Below the pieces are notes generated by a model that had not been told where the DNA came from, made no database searches, and saw only the letters and a list, made by a program, of their open reading frames with translations. Both the position numbers and the translations under genes were made by a program. Shown one piece after another: positions 1 through 9,116 of a DNA stretch of 64,000 nt (positions are counted from its first letter, which is position 1; every line of letters begins with the position of its first letter). The stretch is from contig JADZER010000017.1 in the NCBI GenBank assembly GCA_020850415.1, forward strand, positions 62,001-126,000, given 5' to 3'. Origin of the DNA: Phycisphaerales bacterium (GTDB taxonomy: Bacteria > Planctomycetota > Phycisphaerae > Phycisphaerales > UBA1924).

Positions 1-1217
1 CGGGCAGCACGGTCACCCCGCCGCATGTCGACCTGCACGCGACGGCGTGGGACGCCTCGGGGAGGCTGCTGAACGGCAACGACGGGGGGATCCACCGGTC
101 CGCCAACCTGGGCAGCTCGTGGACGAGCCTCAACACGCAGGTCGGGACCACGCAGTTCTACGCCGGGCTCTCGACGCACCCGACGAACGCCGACTTCATG
201 CTCGGCGGCTTCCAGGACAACGGCACGAACCGGCGCACCAACAACACGACCGTCTGGGCGGGCGTTCTCGGCGGCGACGGCGGGTGGACGCAGATCAACC
301 AGTCCAACCCCAGCATCATGTTCTGCGAGTACCAGGGCACCGGCAGCCTGTACCGCTCGACCAACGGCGGCTCGAGCTTCAGCTTCGCGGGCAACGGGAT
401 CGGCGGGCGGAACTGCTTCCTGCCGCCGTATGTCATCGACCCGAGCAACACCAACACCGTGTACTACGGCTCGGAGCGGGTCTACCGCTCGACCAACGGC
501 GGGACGAGCTGGAGCGCCTGGTCCGGCGACCTGACGGACGGGGCCGGCGCGATCCGCGCGCTGGCGATCGCGCCCTCGAACCCCAGCTATCTGTACGCCG
601 CGACGAACGACGGCAATGTGCAGGTGAGCACCAACGGCGGGCAGACCTTCACGCAGATCCTCGACAACCACCCCGGCTGGCCGCGGGTGACCCGCGAGCT
701 GTTCGTGGACCCGACGGACGAGCGGAAGGTGTACCTGGCGACGGCGTTCTTCGGCACGACGCAGATCCGTCGTTCGACCGACGCGGGCCAGACCTGGGAG
801 GCGCTGGACCAGAACCTGCCGGACATCCCGGTGAATGTGGTCGCGGTGGATCACCGGATGCCGCGTCTGACGATCTACGCCGGGACCGACGCGGGGCTGC
901 TGCGTTCGGTGGACGGCGGCGACAGCTGGCACGATTACCCGCCCGGCGTGCCGCACGCGCCGGTGGTGGATATCAACCTCGACACGCAGCGTGAGCGGAT
1001 GATCGTCGCGACGCAGGGGCGCGGGTCGTGGATGGCGCCGATCGAGTACTGCTTGGGCGACTGGAACGGTGACGGGCAGACCAACACGCTCGACATCCTC
1101 GCGTACCTGAACGATTGGGTGGCCGGGGAGGCGTGGGCGGATATCAACGGCGACGGTTCTGTCAACACGCTGGATGTCTTGGCCTTCCTGAACGCGTGGA
1201 ACGCGGGGTGTGCGTAG
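1..1217 (+). CDS. Secreted BNR/sortilin-like beta-propeller protein with GC-type dockerin (5' truncated)
   Basis: The open frame enters from the left edge (first whole codon at 3), so the N-terminus and signal peptide are missing. About 405 residues remain. They hold repeated propeller blades with the signature YRSTNGGxSW / RRSTDAGQTW / LRSVDGGDSW, as in BNR or Vps10-like sialidase-type propellers. The last ~55 residues form a dockerin-like double EF-hand: CLGDWNGDGQTNTLDILAYL, a short linker, then DINGDGSVNTLDVLAFLNAW, ending GCA. It is probably exported and retained at the cell surface. No catalytic residues can be assigned. It converges with the large GH-type gene downstream. Confidence 0.85.
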   Translation, partial: GSTVTPPHVDLHATAWDASGRLLNGNDGGIHRSANLGSSWTSLNTQVGTTQFYAGLSTHPTNADFMLGGFQDNGTNRRTNNTTVWAGVLGGDGGWTQINQSNPSIMFCEYQGTGSLYRSTNGGSSFSFAGNGIGGRNCFLPPYVIDPSNTNTVYYGSERVYRSTNGGTSWSAWSGDLTDGAGAIRALAIAPSNPSYLYAATNDGNVQVSTNGGQTFTQILDNHPGWPRVTRELFVDPTDERKVYLATAFFGTTQIRRSTDAGQTWEALDQNLPDIPVNVVAVDHRMPRLTIYAGTDAGLLRSVDGGDSWHDYPPGVPHAPVVDINLDTQRERMIVATQGRGSWMAPIEYCLGDWNGDGQTNTLDILAYLNDWVAGEAWADINGDGSVNTLDVLAFLNAWNAGCA

Positions 1218-1223
1218 CACAAA

Positions 1224-1250
1224 GCGCCGCGGCAACCGGGGCCGCGGCGC
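1224..1250. terminator. GC-rich hairpin between convergent genes
   Basis: GCGCCGCGGC (1224-1233) pairs with GCCGCGGCGC (1241-1250) around a 7-nt loop, giving a perfect 10-bp stem between two convergent genes. On the minus strand it is followed by TTTG, so it would best terminate the leftward gene. The T tract is poor, so its efficiency is uncertain. Confidence 0.45.
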
Positions 1251-1273
1251 CGGGTCGGGCGCTCGGCGCCGGG

Positions 1274-4200
1274 TCAGGCGAGGCTGGGGTTGATCTCCAG
1301 GTGGTCCCAGGTCCAGGCGTTCGCGTCGAAGTCGAGCGTGTGGAACAGCAGGGCCGCGTCCTCGCGGAGGCTCGGCGCGGCGACGGTCATGCGCCGGCCC
1401 GCGGAGGCCGCGCCGACGGGGAACTGCACGGCGGTGGCGCCGGCGTCCTCGGTGATGTTGCTGCCCACCCAGCGCCCGGCGCTGGGGGTCCAGCGGAGCA
1501 TGAGCAGGTCGGCCTCGTCGTCGAGCCCGAAGATGTTGATGCCGCCGTCGGTCGAGGTGGTGGTGCTCAGGCCCTGGGCGTAGCTGGCGGTGGAGGTGAT
1601 GGCGGTGAGGTCGCTGACGACCCAGCCCGCGCCCCTCGGCACCCACCAGTAGGCGTTGGCGTTGCCGGCGCTGTCGAGCCCGATGATGTTCATCGCGCCC
1701 CACGGGGTGACGAAGGCGGAGAGCTGGCCCTGGAGCTGCGGCCCCTCGGCGTGGGAGGTCATGTTGAGCGTTGACCAGCTCGACATGCCGGGGACCCACC
1801 AGTAGACGACGATCTCGCCGGCGTCGTTGAGCCCGGCGAGGTTGAGCGCGCCCCACGGCGCGACCCAGCTCGCCAGGCCGCCGGCCATCTCCTGCCCGCC
1901 GATCGCGCCGGTGAGGTCGGAGAACTGCCACTCGGAGAGTCCCGGGGCCCACCAGTAGTTGACGGCGTGCCCGCGGGCGTCGAGGCCGCCGATATGGATG
2001 GCGCCCCACTTAGGCTGGTAGACGGTCAGGTCGCCGGTGATGCCCGGGGCGTCGATGCCGGCGGTGAGGTCGCGGAGCGTCCAGACGCCGGTGGAGAGGT
2101 TGCCGTGGAAGACCCACAGGTGGTGGTCGGCGTCGGTGGCGGCGAGGTGGACGATGCCGTCGCTGGTGAGGTAGGGGGTCATGTCGGCGACGCGGGCGCG
2201 GAAGTTGGTCAGCGCGGCGATGTCGACGGTGGTGGTCGTGTCGTTCGCGCTGTTGAAGATCGTCGCGACGGGCTGGCTGTCGAGGCCGAGGGAGAAGGAG
2301 ACGGTCTTGTCGCCGGCCTTGATGGCGGCCACGGTCTCGGTCTGGCCCGCCCGCTCGACGGCGCGGAAGCGGACGACGACGCCCTGGTCGAACGCCGGCA
2401 GCGAGATGGACAGCGAGCCGTCGGTGCTGAAGACGCCGCGCAGGACGCGTGCGGCCCCGGTGGCGCCGATCGCGGTCTCCCAGATCTCGATGTCGTAGAG
2501 CGTGTCGGCGCTGAGGCCGCGGACGGTGACCACGCCGTCGCTCACCGTCCCGCTCTTGGCGTCGCGGTCCTGGATGACATAGACGATCCCCTGGGAGGCG
2601 TCGGCTGCGCCGACGGCGTAGAGCGAGTGCCCCGCGGCCGAGGAGGCGCCGAGCTTGCCGACGAGCGAGTCGGGGGAGTACTCGCCGAAGTCAAAGCCGA
2701 TCACGGAGTTGAGCCACCAGGTGGACACGAGCTGCTGTGTGGCCCGCATGTTGTCGGTGAGCAGGTACCCCTGGGTGGTGGTGACATCGTTCTCGTTGAC
2801 GCCGGTGACGAAGTTGAGCAGGTCCGAACCGATGCGCATCGCGGTGCCGAACTGGCCGGAGGCCAGGCCCGCCCAGACGACCGAGCTGTAGATGTCCTCG
2901 TCCTCGGCGAGCGTGTAGGTCCCGTCGGCGTCGGAGTAGCTCGCGTCGCGGTAGGTCTGGTCGGTGTAGTAGGTGTACCACCCCGGCCACGACTCTCGCG
3001 CGGGCCCCCACTCGCCGTTCAGGATCGGCTTGCGGTCCTCGACCATGTTCATCCACATGGCCGTGGCGCGGGCCTGCTCCAGCGCCGCGCGGACCGCCCT
3101 GTCGGACGAGGGGTTGTGGATGCCCTCCTCGTTGCCGAGGGTGTAGAGGTGCGGCATGAGCACATCGAAGTCGCGGCTGTAGAAGAGCGTCCGGGCCACG
3201 CCGCCGCCGCGGTTCTCGCCCATGATCGGGTTGATGACCAGGCGCTTGGGGTCGAGGGCCTTGACATAGCGGGCCAGCTCGGTGATCCAGGCGCCGCGGG
3301 TGGCGACCTCGGCGGCGCGGTCGGCGCGGCCGTCGCCCTCCTCGTTCTCGGTCCACTGGAAGGCGTTCCACTCGTTGATGATCTCGTAGCCCATGACGCG
3401 CTCGGGGTGCGAGCTCTCGTGGACCCAGGTGACGACCTCGGCCATGCGGTCCTTGGCGATCTGGAGGGTCGCGGGTTCCTGGAAGAAGTCGTCGATGCTG
3501 GTGAGCGGGCCGCCGAAGTTCGTGGACCAGGGGCCCTCGCTGCCGAAGGCGTCGCGGTAGTACCAGGTGGAGAACGCCGAGAGGATCAGGTACATGCCGC
3601 GGGCGTTGGCCTCGTCGATCAGGTTGTCGAGGAAGCCGCGCATCTCCTGGTTGTACTGGCCGACCTGGCTCTCGATCCAGTAGGTGCCGTAGGGCATGTT
3701 GGGGTTGTTGACCGACTGCGTGCCCGGCTGCTCGATGAAGACCCGCATGGTGTTGATGCCGCGGGCCTGGAGTTCGTCGAAGTACTCGCTGTAGTGGCCC
3801 TCGATCGGTGTGTGGTCGGAGAAGTTGTGGTAGGTGCTGTTGGCGCTGTCCCAGACCTCTCCGGGGTAGAGCTGTCGCGTGTACGCCCAGCTGAGCCCGA
3901 GGTGGTCGCCGACGGCGAGGAACGGCTCGCCCGACTCGGTCACGAGCGTGCGCCCGAGGGGCGAGGGCACGAGACGCAGGCCGCCGCTGGGGTCCTGTGT
4001 GGCGGTCTGGGTGGTGAACGACGCGGTGCTCATCGCGCCGAGGTTGCCCAGCGCGTCGACCGGGCGGACCGCGACATGGTACCCCGTCGATGGGGTGAGA
4101 CCGATGAACCGGATGTTCTCGGTCTTGCCGGCGAGGCGAGGGGTGTGCCGGTTCCCGTAGACCGTCGCCCCGAGCCAGTCCTGCGCGGTGGTGATGGGGG

Positions 4201-5233
4201 ATGCCGAGTAGCGGATCTCGTACGCGCTCACATGGCCGGCCCCGGCGCTGGTCGCGGCGGGCGCGGTGAAGACCAGTCGCCCGCTGTAGCCGGTGATGTC
4301 GCCCACGACCAGGTCCGTGATCGTCGCGGGGGTCTCGCCCTCGCGGGCGTCGAGGAACATGGTCTCGGCGTAGTTCACCGGGCCGGCGATGCCGGGCGTC
4401 GTCTCGTTGAAGGTGCTGTGGACGCCGATCAGGTGATCGTCGCGGATCGGGTAGCCCTCCCAGCGGTCCTCGGTGTACCGGTGGCTGCTGATGTCGCGTG
4501 TGCCGCCGGTGTCGTCGAGGATCAGGTCGAAGTTCATCCCGATGGTGTCCGCGTGGCTCGGGGCCGCGATCCCCAGCGCGGCCCACGGGAGGAACAGCTC
4601 GGTCGTCCAGCCGGTGTCGGTGTCCGAGTCGTCGTTGATCGTGCCGGCGGTGGTCGTGGCGTAGGCCGTGCCGTCGGGGATGTAGAAGTCCTCGGGGTCC
4701 AGGCCGTTGGCGTTGATCTCGCCCCAATCGCCGAACCAGCCGGCGCTGGGCGCCCCGCCGGCGCCGTCGCCCTTGGTGAACTTGTACCGGCGGACCGGCC
4801 CGTCGGCGTCGTTCTTGGGATCGTCAAAGCCCGCGATGTTGTACGCGATGGCGAGGTCGGTCGCCTGGAAGTACTGGTCGCGGGACTGGTCGAGATCAAA
4901 GTAGAAGGTGATCGAATCGTCGGTCTCGATCTCCCAGAGATCGCCCGCCCCGGCGCCCTGCCCGTCGGCCCACAGGTGCTGGTCCAGCACATCGGCCGCG
5001 AGATAGATCCCGTTGTCGTCCCACATCGCGTACACGGTCGCAGCGACATTCTCGTTGTATGCCAGCGACCGCACGAGCTGGAGCGCCCCTGCCCACTGGT
5101 CCTCGTCGAGCACGCCGTCGATCACGGCCGAGCCGCGCGGGATCGCCCACAGCGGGTGGTCGGTGGTTATCGGGTCCGTCCCCGAGAAGAGCGTCCGGTC
5201 CTCAAGCCGCTCGAGCCACTCGCCTCGCGCCAT
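1274..5233 (-). CDS. Large exported GH5-like/CBM9-like multidomain protein with LExR N-terminus and PWG-repeat C-terminus
   Basis: A predicted polysaccharide-binding or -degrading exported protein of 1319 aa. ATG 5233 was chosen because GGAGGG lies about 8 nt upstream and because it places the planctomycete export-type motif LERLEDRTLFS at residues 7-17; the frame itself is open further upstream. Visible order: CBM9/DOMON-like domain (about 35-290, starting VIDGVLDEDQW); fibronectin III-like domain (about 305-410); TIM-barrel glycosidase-like domain (about 420-860) with candidate acid/base E621 in EIINEW and nucleophile E741 in LNGEWG. A beta-sandwich stretch follows, and then about 310 residues of ~50-residue repeats (about 1010-1319) with PWGAxNxxGLDxxG and YWWVPG. 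The same tail occurs in the protein at 59129-61855. The clan A glycosidase fold is an inference, and the substrate is unknown. Confidence 0.85.
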   Translation of the reverse strand: MARGEWLERLEDRTLFSGTDPITTDHPLWAIPRGSAVIDGVLDEDQWAGALQLVRSLAYNENVAATVYAMWDDNGIYLAADVLDQHLWADGQGAGAGDLWEIETDDSITFYFDLDQSRDQYFQATDLAIAYNIAGFDDPKNDADGPVRRYKFTKGDGAGGAPSAGWFGDWGEINANGLDPEDFYIPDGTAYATTTAGTINDDSDTDTGWTTELFLPWAALGIAAPSHADTIGMNFDLILDDTGGTRDISSHRYTEDRWEGYPIRDDHLIGVHSTFNETTPGIAGPVNYAETMFLDAREGETPATITDLVVGDITGYSGRLVFTAPAATSAGAGHVSAYEIRYSASPITTAQDWLGATVYGNRHTPRLAGKTENIRFIGLTPSTGYHVAVRPVDALGNLGAMSTASFTTQTATQDPSGGLRLVPSPLGRTLVTESGEPFLAVGDHLGLSWAYTRQLYPGEVWDSANSTYHNFSDHTPIEGHYSEYFDELQARGINTMRVFIEQPGTQSVNNPNMPYGTYWIESQVGQYNQEMRGFLDNLIDEANARGMYLILSAFSTWYYRDAFGSEGPWSTNFGGPLTSIDDFFQEPATLQIAKDRMAEVVTWVHESSHPERVMGYEIINEWNAFQWTENEEGDGRADRAAEVATRGAWITELARYVKALDPKRLVINPIMGENRGGGVARTLFYSRDFDVLMPHLYTLGNEEGIHNPSSDRAVRAALEQARATAMWMNMVEDRKPILNGEWGPARESWPGWYTYYTDQTYRDASYSDADGTYTLAEDEDIYSSVVWAGLASGQFGTAMRIGSDLLNFVTGVNENDVTTTQGYLLTDNMRATQQLVSTWWLNSVIGFDFGEYSPDSLVGKLGASSAAGHSLYAVGAADASQGIVYVIQDRDAKSGTVSDGVVTVRGLSADTLYDIEIWETAIGATGAARVLRGVFSTDGSLSISLPAFDQGVVVRFRAVERAGQTETVAAIKAGDKTVSFSLGLDSQPVATIFNSANDTTTTVDIAALTNFRARVADMTPYLTSDGIVHLAATDADHHLWVFHGNLSTGVWTLRDLTAGIDAPGITGDLTVYQPKWGAIHIGGLDARGHAVNYWWAPGLSEWQFSDLTGAIGGQEMAGGLASWVAPWGALNLAGLNDAGEIVVYWWVPGMSSWSTLNMTSHAEGPQLQGQLSAFVTPWGAMNIIGLDSAGNANAYWWVPRGAGWVVSDLTAITSTASYAQGLSTTTSTDGGINIFGLDDEADLLMLRWTPSAGRWVGSNITEDAGATAVQFPVGAASAGRRMTVAAPSLREDAALLFHTLDFDANAWTWDHLEINPSLA

Positions 5234-5339
5234 GCCGTCACCCTCCGGGCGGCCCCCCGGCCGCGTCGCCGCGTGCGCGGCTACCCACACCCACCCGACC
5301 GGCACACAAACAGCCGATCCTGGCGAGCCTGCGGCACCG

Positions 5340-5358
5340 ATCGGCAATACTTGCCGAT
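5340..5358. promoter_or_regulatory. Perfect 8-bp inverted repeat in divergent promoter region
   Basis: ATCGGCAA-TAC-TTGCCGAT lies in the 219-nt gap between two divergent genes for secreted proteins (starts at 5233 and 5453). Position and symmetry suggest an operator for a dimeric repressor or activator. I did not see another copy in the window. Confidence 0.35.
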
Positions 5359-5452
5359 GTCGTTGGCGCGAGTAGATTTTGCGCTGGTATGCCGCGCCGC
5401 CTCCGCCATCTGGAGGGGTTGGGGGACCGGGCGAAGCGGGTACGCTCCGTTC

Positions 5453-6733
5453 ATGCAACGCGACACCAAGAACCTCTTTCGCCGTGTTCTAGGTCTCTGC
5501 ACAGCCATGACTTGCGCCTCAAGCGCCCAGCCATGCGCCCCGGGATGGTCGCCCGATCCCTCCGCGCCGGGGTTCATCGGAGAGATCACCGCGCTCGTGG
5601 TGCACGACGACGGGTCCGGCCCGGCGCTCTACGCCGGCGGGGACTTCGCGGAGATCGGTGGCTCACCGGCGAACCACATCGCCCGCTGGAACGGCTCGGC
5701 CTGGGAGCAGGTCGGCGATGGCGTGGCCGCCGCCATCAACGACCTCGCCGTGTTCGACTGGGGCGAGGGCCCGCGGCTCATCGCCTCCGGCACGCTGTAT
5801 CTGACCGGTCGGTCGTCGCTGGCATTCTGGGACGGTCAGGCGTGGCTCGCCGTCCCCGGCACCCCCAACACATGGACCGGATGGATGGGTGTCTCCGAGG
5901 TCACCGGCGCCGCGGAACTCTTTGTCGGCATGCCGGTGACGGGCTATATCCGCCGCTGGGACGGGTCGACCTGGCGCGAGGTCGGCGACGGGCTGTTCAC
6001 CGTCCCCCAGGCGTTCGCCGAGTTCGACGACGGCGACGGGGAGGCCCTGTTCGCCGCCGGAGGGCTCGCGGCCCTGTACAAGTTCGACGGCTCGGACTGG
6101 GCCGCCATCGACGGCGACTTCTCCATCAACGGCGTCGTCGAGGCGCTCGCGGTCTTCGACGACGGATCGGGCGAGGCGCTCTATCTGGGCGGCCAGTTCA
6201 GCCGCGTCCCGCACCTCCTCGACGCCCTGCGCGTCGCGTCCTGGGACGGGGGGACCTGGCGTCAGGTCGGGGCCGGGTTCGACGGGCCTGTGCACGATCT
6301 GACAGTCTTCGACGACGGCTCGGGCCCGGCGCTCTACGCGGCCGGCTCGTTCACCCACTCGGGCGGGACGCCCGTCTCCCGCATCGCGAGGTGGGACGGC
6401 GCCGCGTGGTCGGCGCTGGGCTCGGGCGTGGACGGGCCGGTGACGGCGATGCTTTCGATCCCCTCGCCCGGGGCCGCGGGCCTGCCTGACGGCGTGTTCG
6501 TCGCCGGCGAGTTCGGGCACGCCGGCGGTCTCGACGCCCCGTCGCTCGCGGTATGGGCCGGCTGCGCCTGTGCGCCGGACTTCAACGCCGACGGCTCGGT
6601 GAACACGCTCGATGTGCTCGCGTTCCTGGGCGCTTGGGGCGCGGACGACCCGGGCGCGGACTTCAACGCCGACGGCGTGATCAACACCCTCGATGTGCTC
6701 GCGTTCCTGAGCGCCTGGTCGCTCGGGTGCTAG
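5453..6733 (+). CDS. Secreted repeat protein with GC-type dockerin
   Basis: A 426-aa protein of unknown function. The start MQRDTKNLFRRVLGLCTAM gives a typical signal peptide ending near SSAQ; the frame is open far upstream, but that part is antisense to the GH-like gene and has no coding character. The body is a series of ~45-residue repeats with FDDGSGPALYAGG, IARWNGSAW and QVGDG signatures, common in planctomycete secreted proteins and probably a beta-propeller. The C-terminus is the dockerin-like module CAPDFNADGSVNTLDVLAFL, then NADGVINTLDVLAFLSAW, ending SLGC. It is divergent from the GH-like gene and convergent with the kinase gene. Confidence 0.85.
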   Translation: MQRDTKNLFRRVLGLCTAMTCASSAQPCAPGWSPDPSAPGFIGEITALVVHDDGSGPALYAGGDFAEIGGSPANHIARWNGSAWEQVGDGVAAAINDLAVFDWGEGPRLIASGTLYLTGRSSLAFWDGQAWLAVPGTPNTWTGWMGVSEVTGAAELFVGMPVTGYIRRWDGSTWREVGDGLFTVPQAFAEFDDGDGEALFAAGGLAALYKFDGSDWAAIDGDFSINGVVEALAVFDDGSGEALYLGGQFSRVPHLLDALRVASWDGGTWRQVGAGFDGPVHDLTVFDDGSGPALYAAGSFTHSGGTPVSRIARWDGAAWSALGSGVDGPVTAMLSIPSPGAAGLPDGVFVAGEFGHAGGLDAPSLAVWAGCACAPDFNADGSVNTLDVLAFLGAWGADDPGADFNADGVINTLDVLAFLSAWSLGC

Positions 6734-6746
6734 GGGGCGACGCGGG

Positions 6747-9116
6747 TCAGTCTTCCCCGGGCGATCGGCCGGCGATGTCGAGCCACCGGGCGTACTCGTC
6801 GGGGCGCTGCATCTCGTCGTAGACATTGGCCACCAGCAGCGCCACCCGGCGCGTGGACCGGTGGTCCTCGCCGACACTGTCTCGCAGCGAGGCGTACCAC
6901 TCCAGGGCGACGCTCTCCGAGCGGTCCAGCTCGCCCCCCAGACCCACGGCCGCCACATACTGCTCCAGCGCGCTGATGGTCTGGGTGTGGCTCTTCCCGA
7001 GCGCCGTCTCGCTGTCGCGGAGCAGCCTGGTGGAGGCCTCCCGCCAGGCGTCCAGGTTGCCGAGCTGCCCCTGCGCGACCGCGAGGTTCTTCAGGCGCCG
7101 GAGGGTGTGGAGGTGGTGCGGGCCGAGGAGGGCCTCGGTGCGGTCCACCGCCTCCGTGAGCAGGGCGGCGCCCTCGTCGAGCCGGCCCAGCTTGCAGCAG
7201 CACGCGCCGAGATTCGCGATCGCGGCGAGCGTGTAGGGGTGGCCGTCGCCGAGCTTTGCGCGGAACGCGTCGGCCACGCCCCGGAGGTGCGGCAGAGCCT
7301 CCTCGGACCGCTGGTGCTCCATGAGGAAGCAGCCGAGATTCATCCGTGCGTTGAGCGTGTCGTCCGCGGCGGCGCCGAGCCGGACGAGGTTGAGCCTGTA
7401 GATCTCCTCGTAGAGATCGCCGGCCTCCGTCTCGCGGCCGGTGTTGTCGTAGACAATCGCCTGCTTGACCAGCACGCTCGCCGCCCCGGCGCCCGCGCGC
7501 CCCCGGGCGATCGGCAGGACCGGCGCCAGCAGCGCCTGCGCCTCGTCCGAGCGGTCGAGCTCGTGGAGCGTGAATGCCAGCGACGCCACCGCGCCGAGCG
7601 TCAGATCCTCCCCGGGGCCCAGCTCCGCGCGGTAGGTCTCCGCGGCCCGGCGCAGGTGCGGCTCGGCCCTGTCGAACTGCCCGAGAGCGTGATAGGTCTC
7701 CCCGATCGTCACCGCCAGCTCGGCGCCCACGAGCGGCGCTGCCTCGAAGCGATCACCCAGACGGTCCGAGGCGCCGTCGAGCAGGTCGAGCACCGTGGGC
7801 GCCCGCCCGCCGGACTGCTCGGGGTCCACCGAGGTGAGCGTCTCGCGCAGGAACGCGCCCACCTCGCGCCGGGTCTGCGCCTCGGCGCTCGTGCGGGCCG
7901 CCTGCCAGCCGACGGCCAGCGAGCCCCCCACGACCGCGAGCAGCGCCACCCCGGCGCCCGCGACCAGGGCAACATGCCGGCGGGCGAACTTCCGGATGTG
8001 GTACGCCGCGGTCGCTGGGCGGGCGAGAATGGGCTCGTGCGCGAGGAACCGGCGCACATCCGCGCCGAGGTCCGACGCGGACTGGTACCGGCGCTCGGGC
8101 TCCTTGGCGAGCGCCCGGCCGACGATGGTGCTGAGGTCGCCCCGGTAGGCGCGGCGCACCGCGCCCAGCGGGATCGGCTCGGTCTCGGCGATCTTGCGGG
8201 CGGCGCCGAGCATGCTCGTTTCGCCGAGGTCGTGGGGCAGCCGGCCGGACAGCAGCTCGTAGAGCACCACGCCCAGCGAGTAGACATCGGACCGCACATC
8301 GACATCCGACTCGCGCCCGCCGAGCTGCTCGGGGCTCATGTAGGGGATCGTGCCCACGAGCTGCCCGGCGTGGGTCTGCGGCGCGGTCACCTGCATGTCG
8401 CTGTCGGTGGCGCGGGCCACGCCGAAGTCCAGCACCTTGGGGTGGCCGCCCTCGGTGACGAGGATATTGCCCGGCTTGATGTCCCGGTGGATCACGCCCC
8501 GCTGGTGTGCGTGGTGCACCGCGTCGCACACTCCGGCGAAGAGCCGCAGGCGCTCCTCGGTGTCGAGCCCGCGCTCCTCGGCGAACCTGGTGAGCGGGAG
8601 GCCCTCGATGCGCTCCATCGCGAAGAACGGGCGCGGCCCGGCGCCGTCGTCGAAGGTCCCCGCCTCGTAGATCTGCGCGATCCCCTCGTGCTGCAGGCGC
8701 CCGAGCGTCGCCGCCTCGAGCTCGAACCGGCGGAGCATCGTCCGCCCGACCACCCCGGGCCGGATCACCTTGACCGCCACTTGCCGGCGCGGGTGGTCCT
8801 GCTCGGCGAGATACACCACCCCCATGCCGCCCAGACCCAGGCGCCCCAGGACGCGGTACCGCCCGATGCGTTCGGGCAGGGGCGGCTCGGCGGCGGGTGT
8901 GAGCATCTCCAGGCTCAGGCCGGGGGGCACCGCCGGCGTGTCGAGCGGGGTGTCCGGCTCGTCGTGGTGGGTGAGCAATCGCAGCACCTCGACGAGCAGC
9001 CCCGGGTCGCCGGCGCAGGCGCGCCGGAGGTGCTCATCACGCTCCGCCCGCGGGAGCGGTCGCGCAGCCTCGAACAGCTCGGCCACCCGCTGGAAACGCG
9101 CCGCGTCGGTCATCAT
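6747..9116 (-). CDS. Transmembrane Ser/Thr protein kinase with TPR sensor region
   Basis: A PknB-type kinase of 789 aa. Kinase domain at about 84-360: glycine loop GRLGLGGMG, K116 in VAVKVI, catalytic HRDIKPGN (D212), DFG at 230-232, SPEQ in the activation segment. A single TM helix follows (about 381-403). The C-terminal ~385 residues are tetratricopeptide-like repeats, so the sensor probably binds other proteins or faces the periplasm. The ATG at 9116 overlaps the stop of the upstream ECF sigma gene (ATGA), so the two are translationally coupled. Known planctomycete sigma/kinase pairs suggest that the kinase controls its sigma factor. The frame is open far upstream, but the ATGA overlap decides the start. 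Confidence 0.92.
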   Translation of the reverse strand: MMTDAARFQRVAELFEAARPLPRAERDEHLRRACAGDPGLLVEVLRLLTHHDEPDTPLDTPAVPPGLSLEMLTPAAEPPLPERIGRYRVLGRLGLGGMGVVYLAEQDHPRRQVAVKVIRPGVVGRTMLRRFELEAATLGRLQHEGIAQIYEAGTFDDGAGPRPFFAMERIEGLPLTRFAEERGLDTEERLRLFAGVCDAVHHAHQRGVIHRDIKPGNILVTEGGHPKVLDFGVARATDSDMQVTAPQTHAGQLVGTIPYMSPEQLGGRESDVDVRSDVYSLGVVLYELLSGRLPHDLGETSMLGAARKIAETEPIPLGAVRRAYRGDLSTIVGRALAKEPERRYQSASDLGADVRRFLAHEPILARPATAAYHIRKFARRHVALVAGAGVALLAVVGGSLAVGWQAARTSAEAQTRREVGAFLRETLTSVDPEQSGGRAPTVLDLLDGASDRLGDRFEAAPLVGAELAVTIGETYHALGQFDRAEPHLRRAAETYRAELGPGEDLTLGAVASLAFTLHELDRSDEAQALLAPVLPIARGRAGAGAASVLVKQAIVYDNTGRETEAGDLYEEIYRLNLVRLGAAADDTLNARMNLGCFLMEHQRSEEALPHLRGVADAFRAKLGDGHPYTLAAIANLGACCCKLGRLDEGAALLTEAVDRTEALLGPHHLHTLRRLKNLAVAQGQLGNLDAWREASTRLLRDSETALGKSHTQTISALEQYVAAVGLGGELDRSESVALEWYASLRDSVGEDHRSTRRVALLVANVYDEMQRPDEYARWLDIAGRSPGED

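Noticed and set aside
1967..5450. Very long open frame on the plus strand opposite the GH-like gene
   Set aside because: It is the antisense shadow of a GC-rich gene: Val/Gly/Ala/Asp-rich with no domains. Only the part from 5453 has a signal peptide and repeats.
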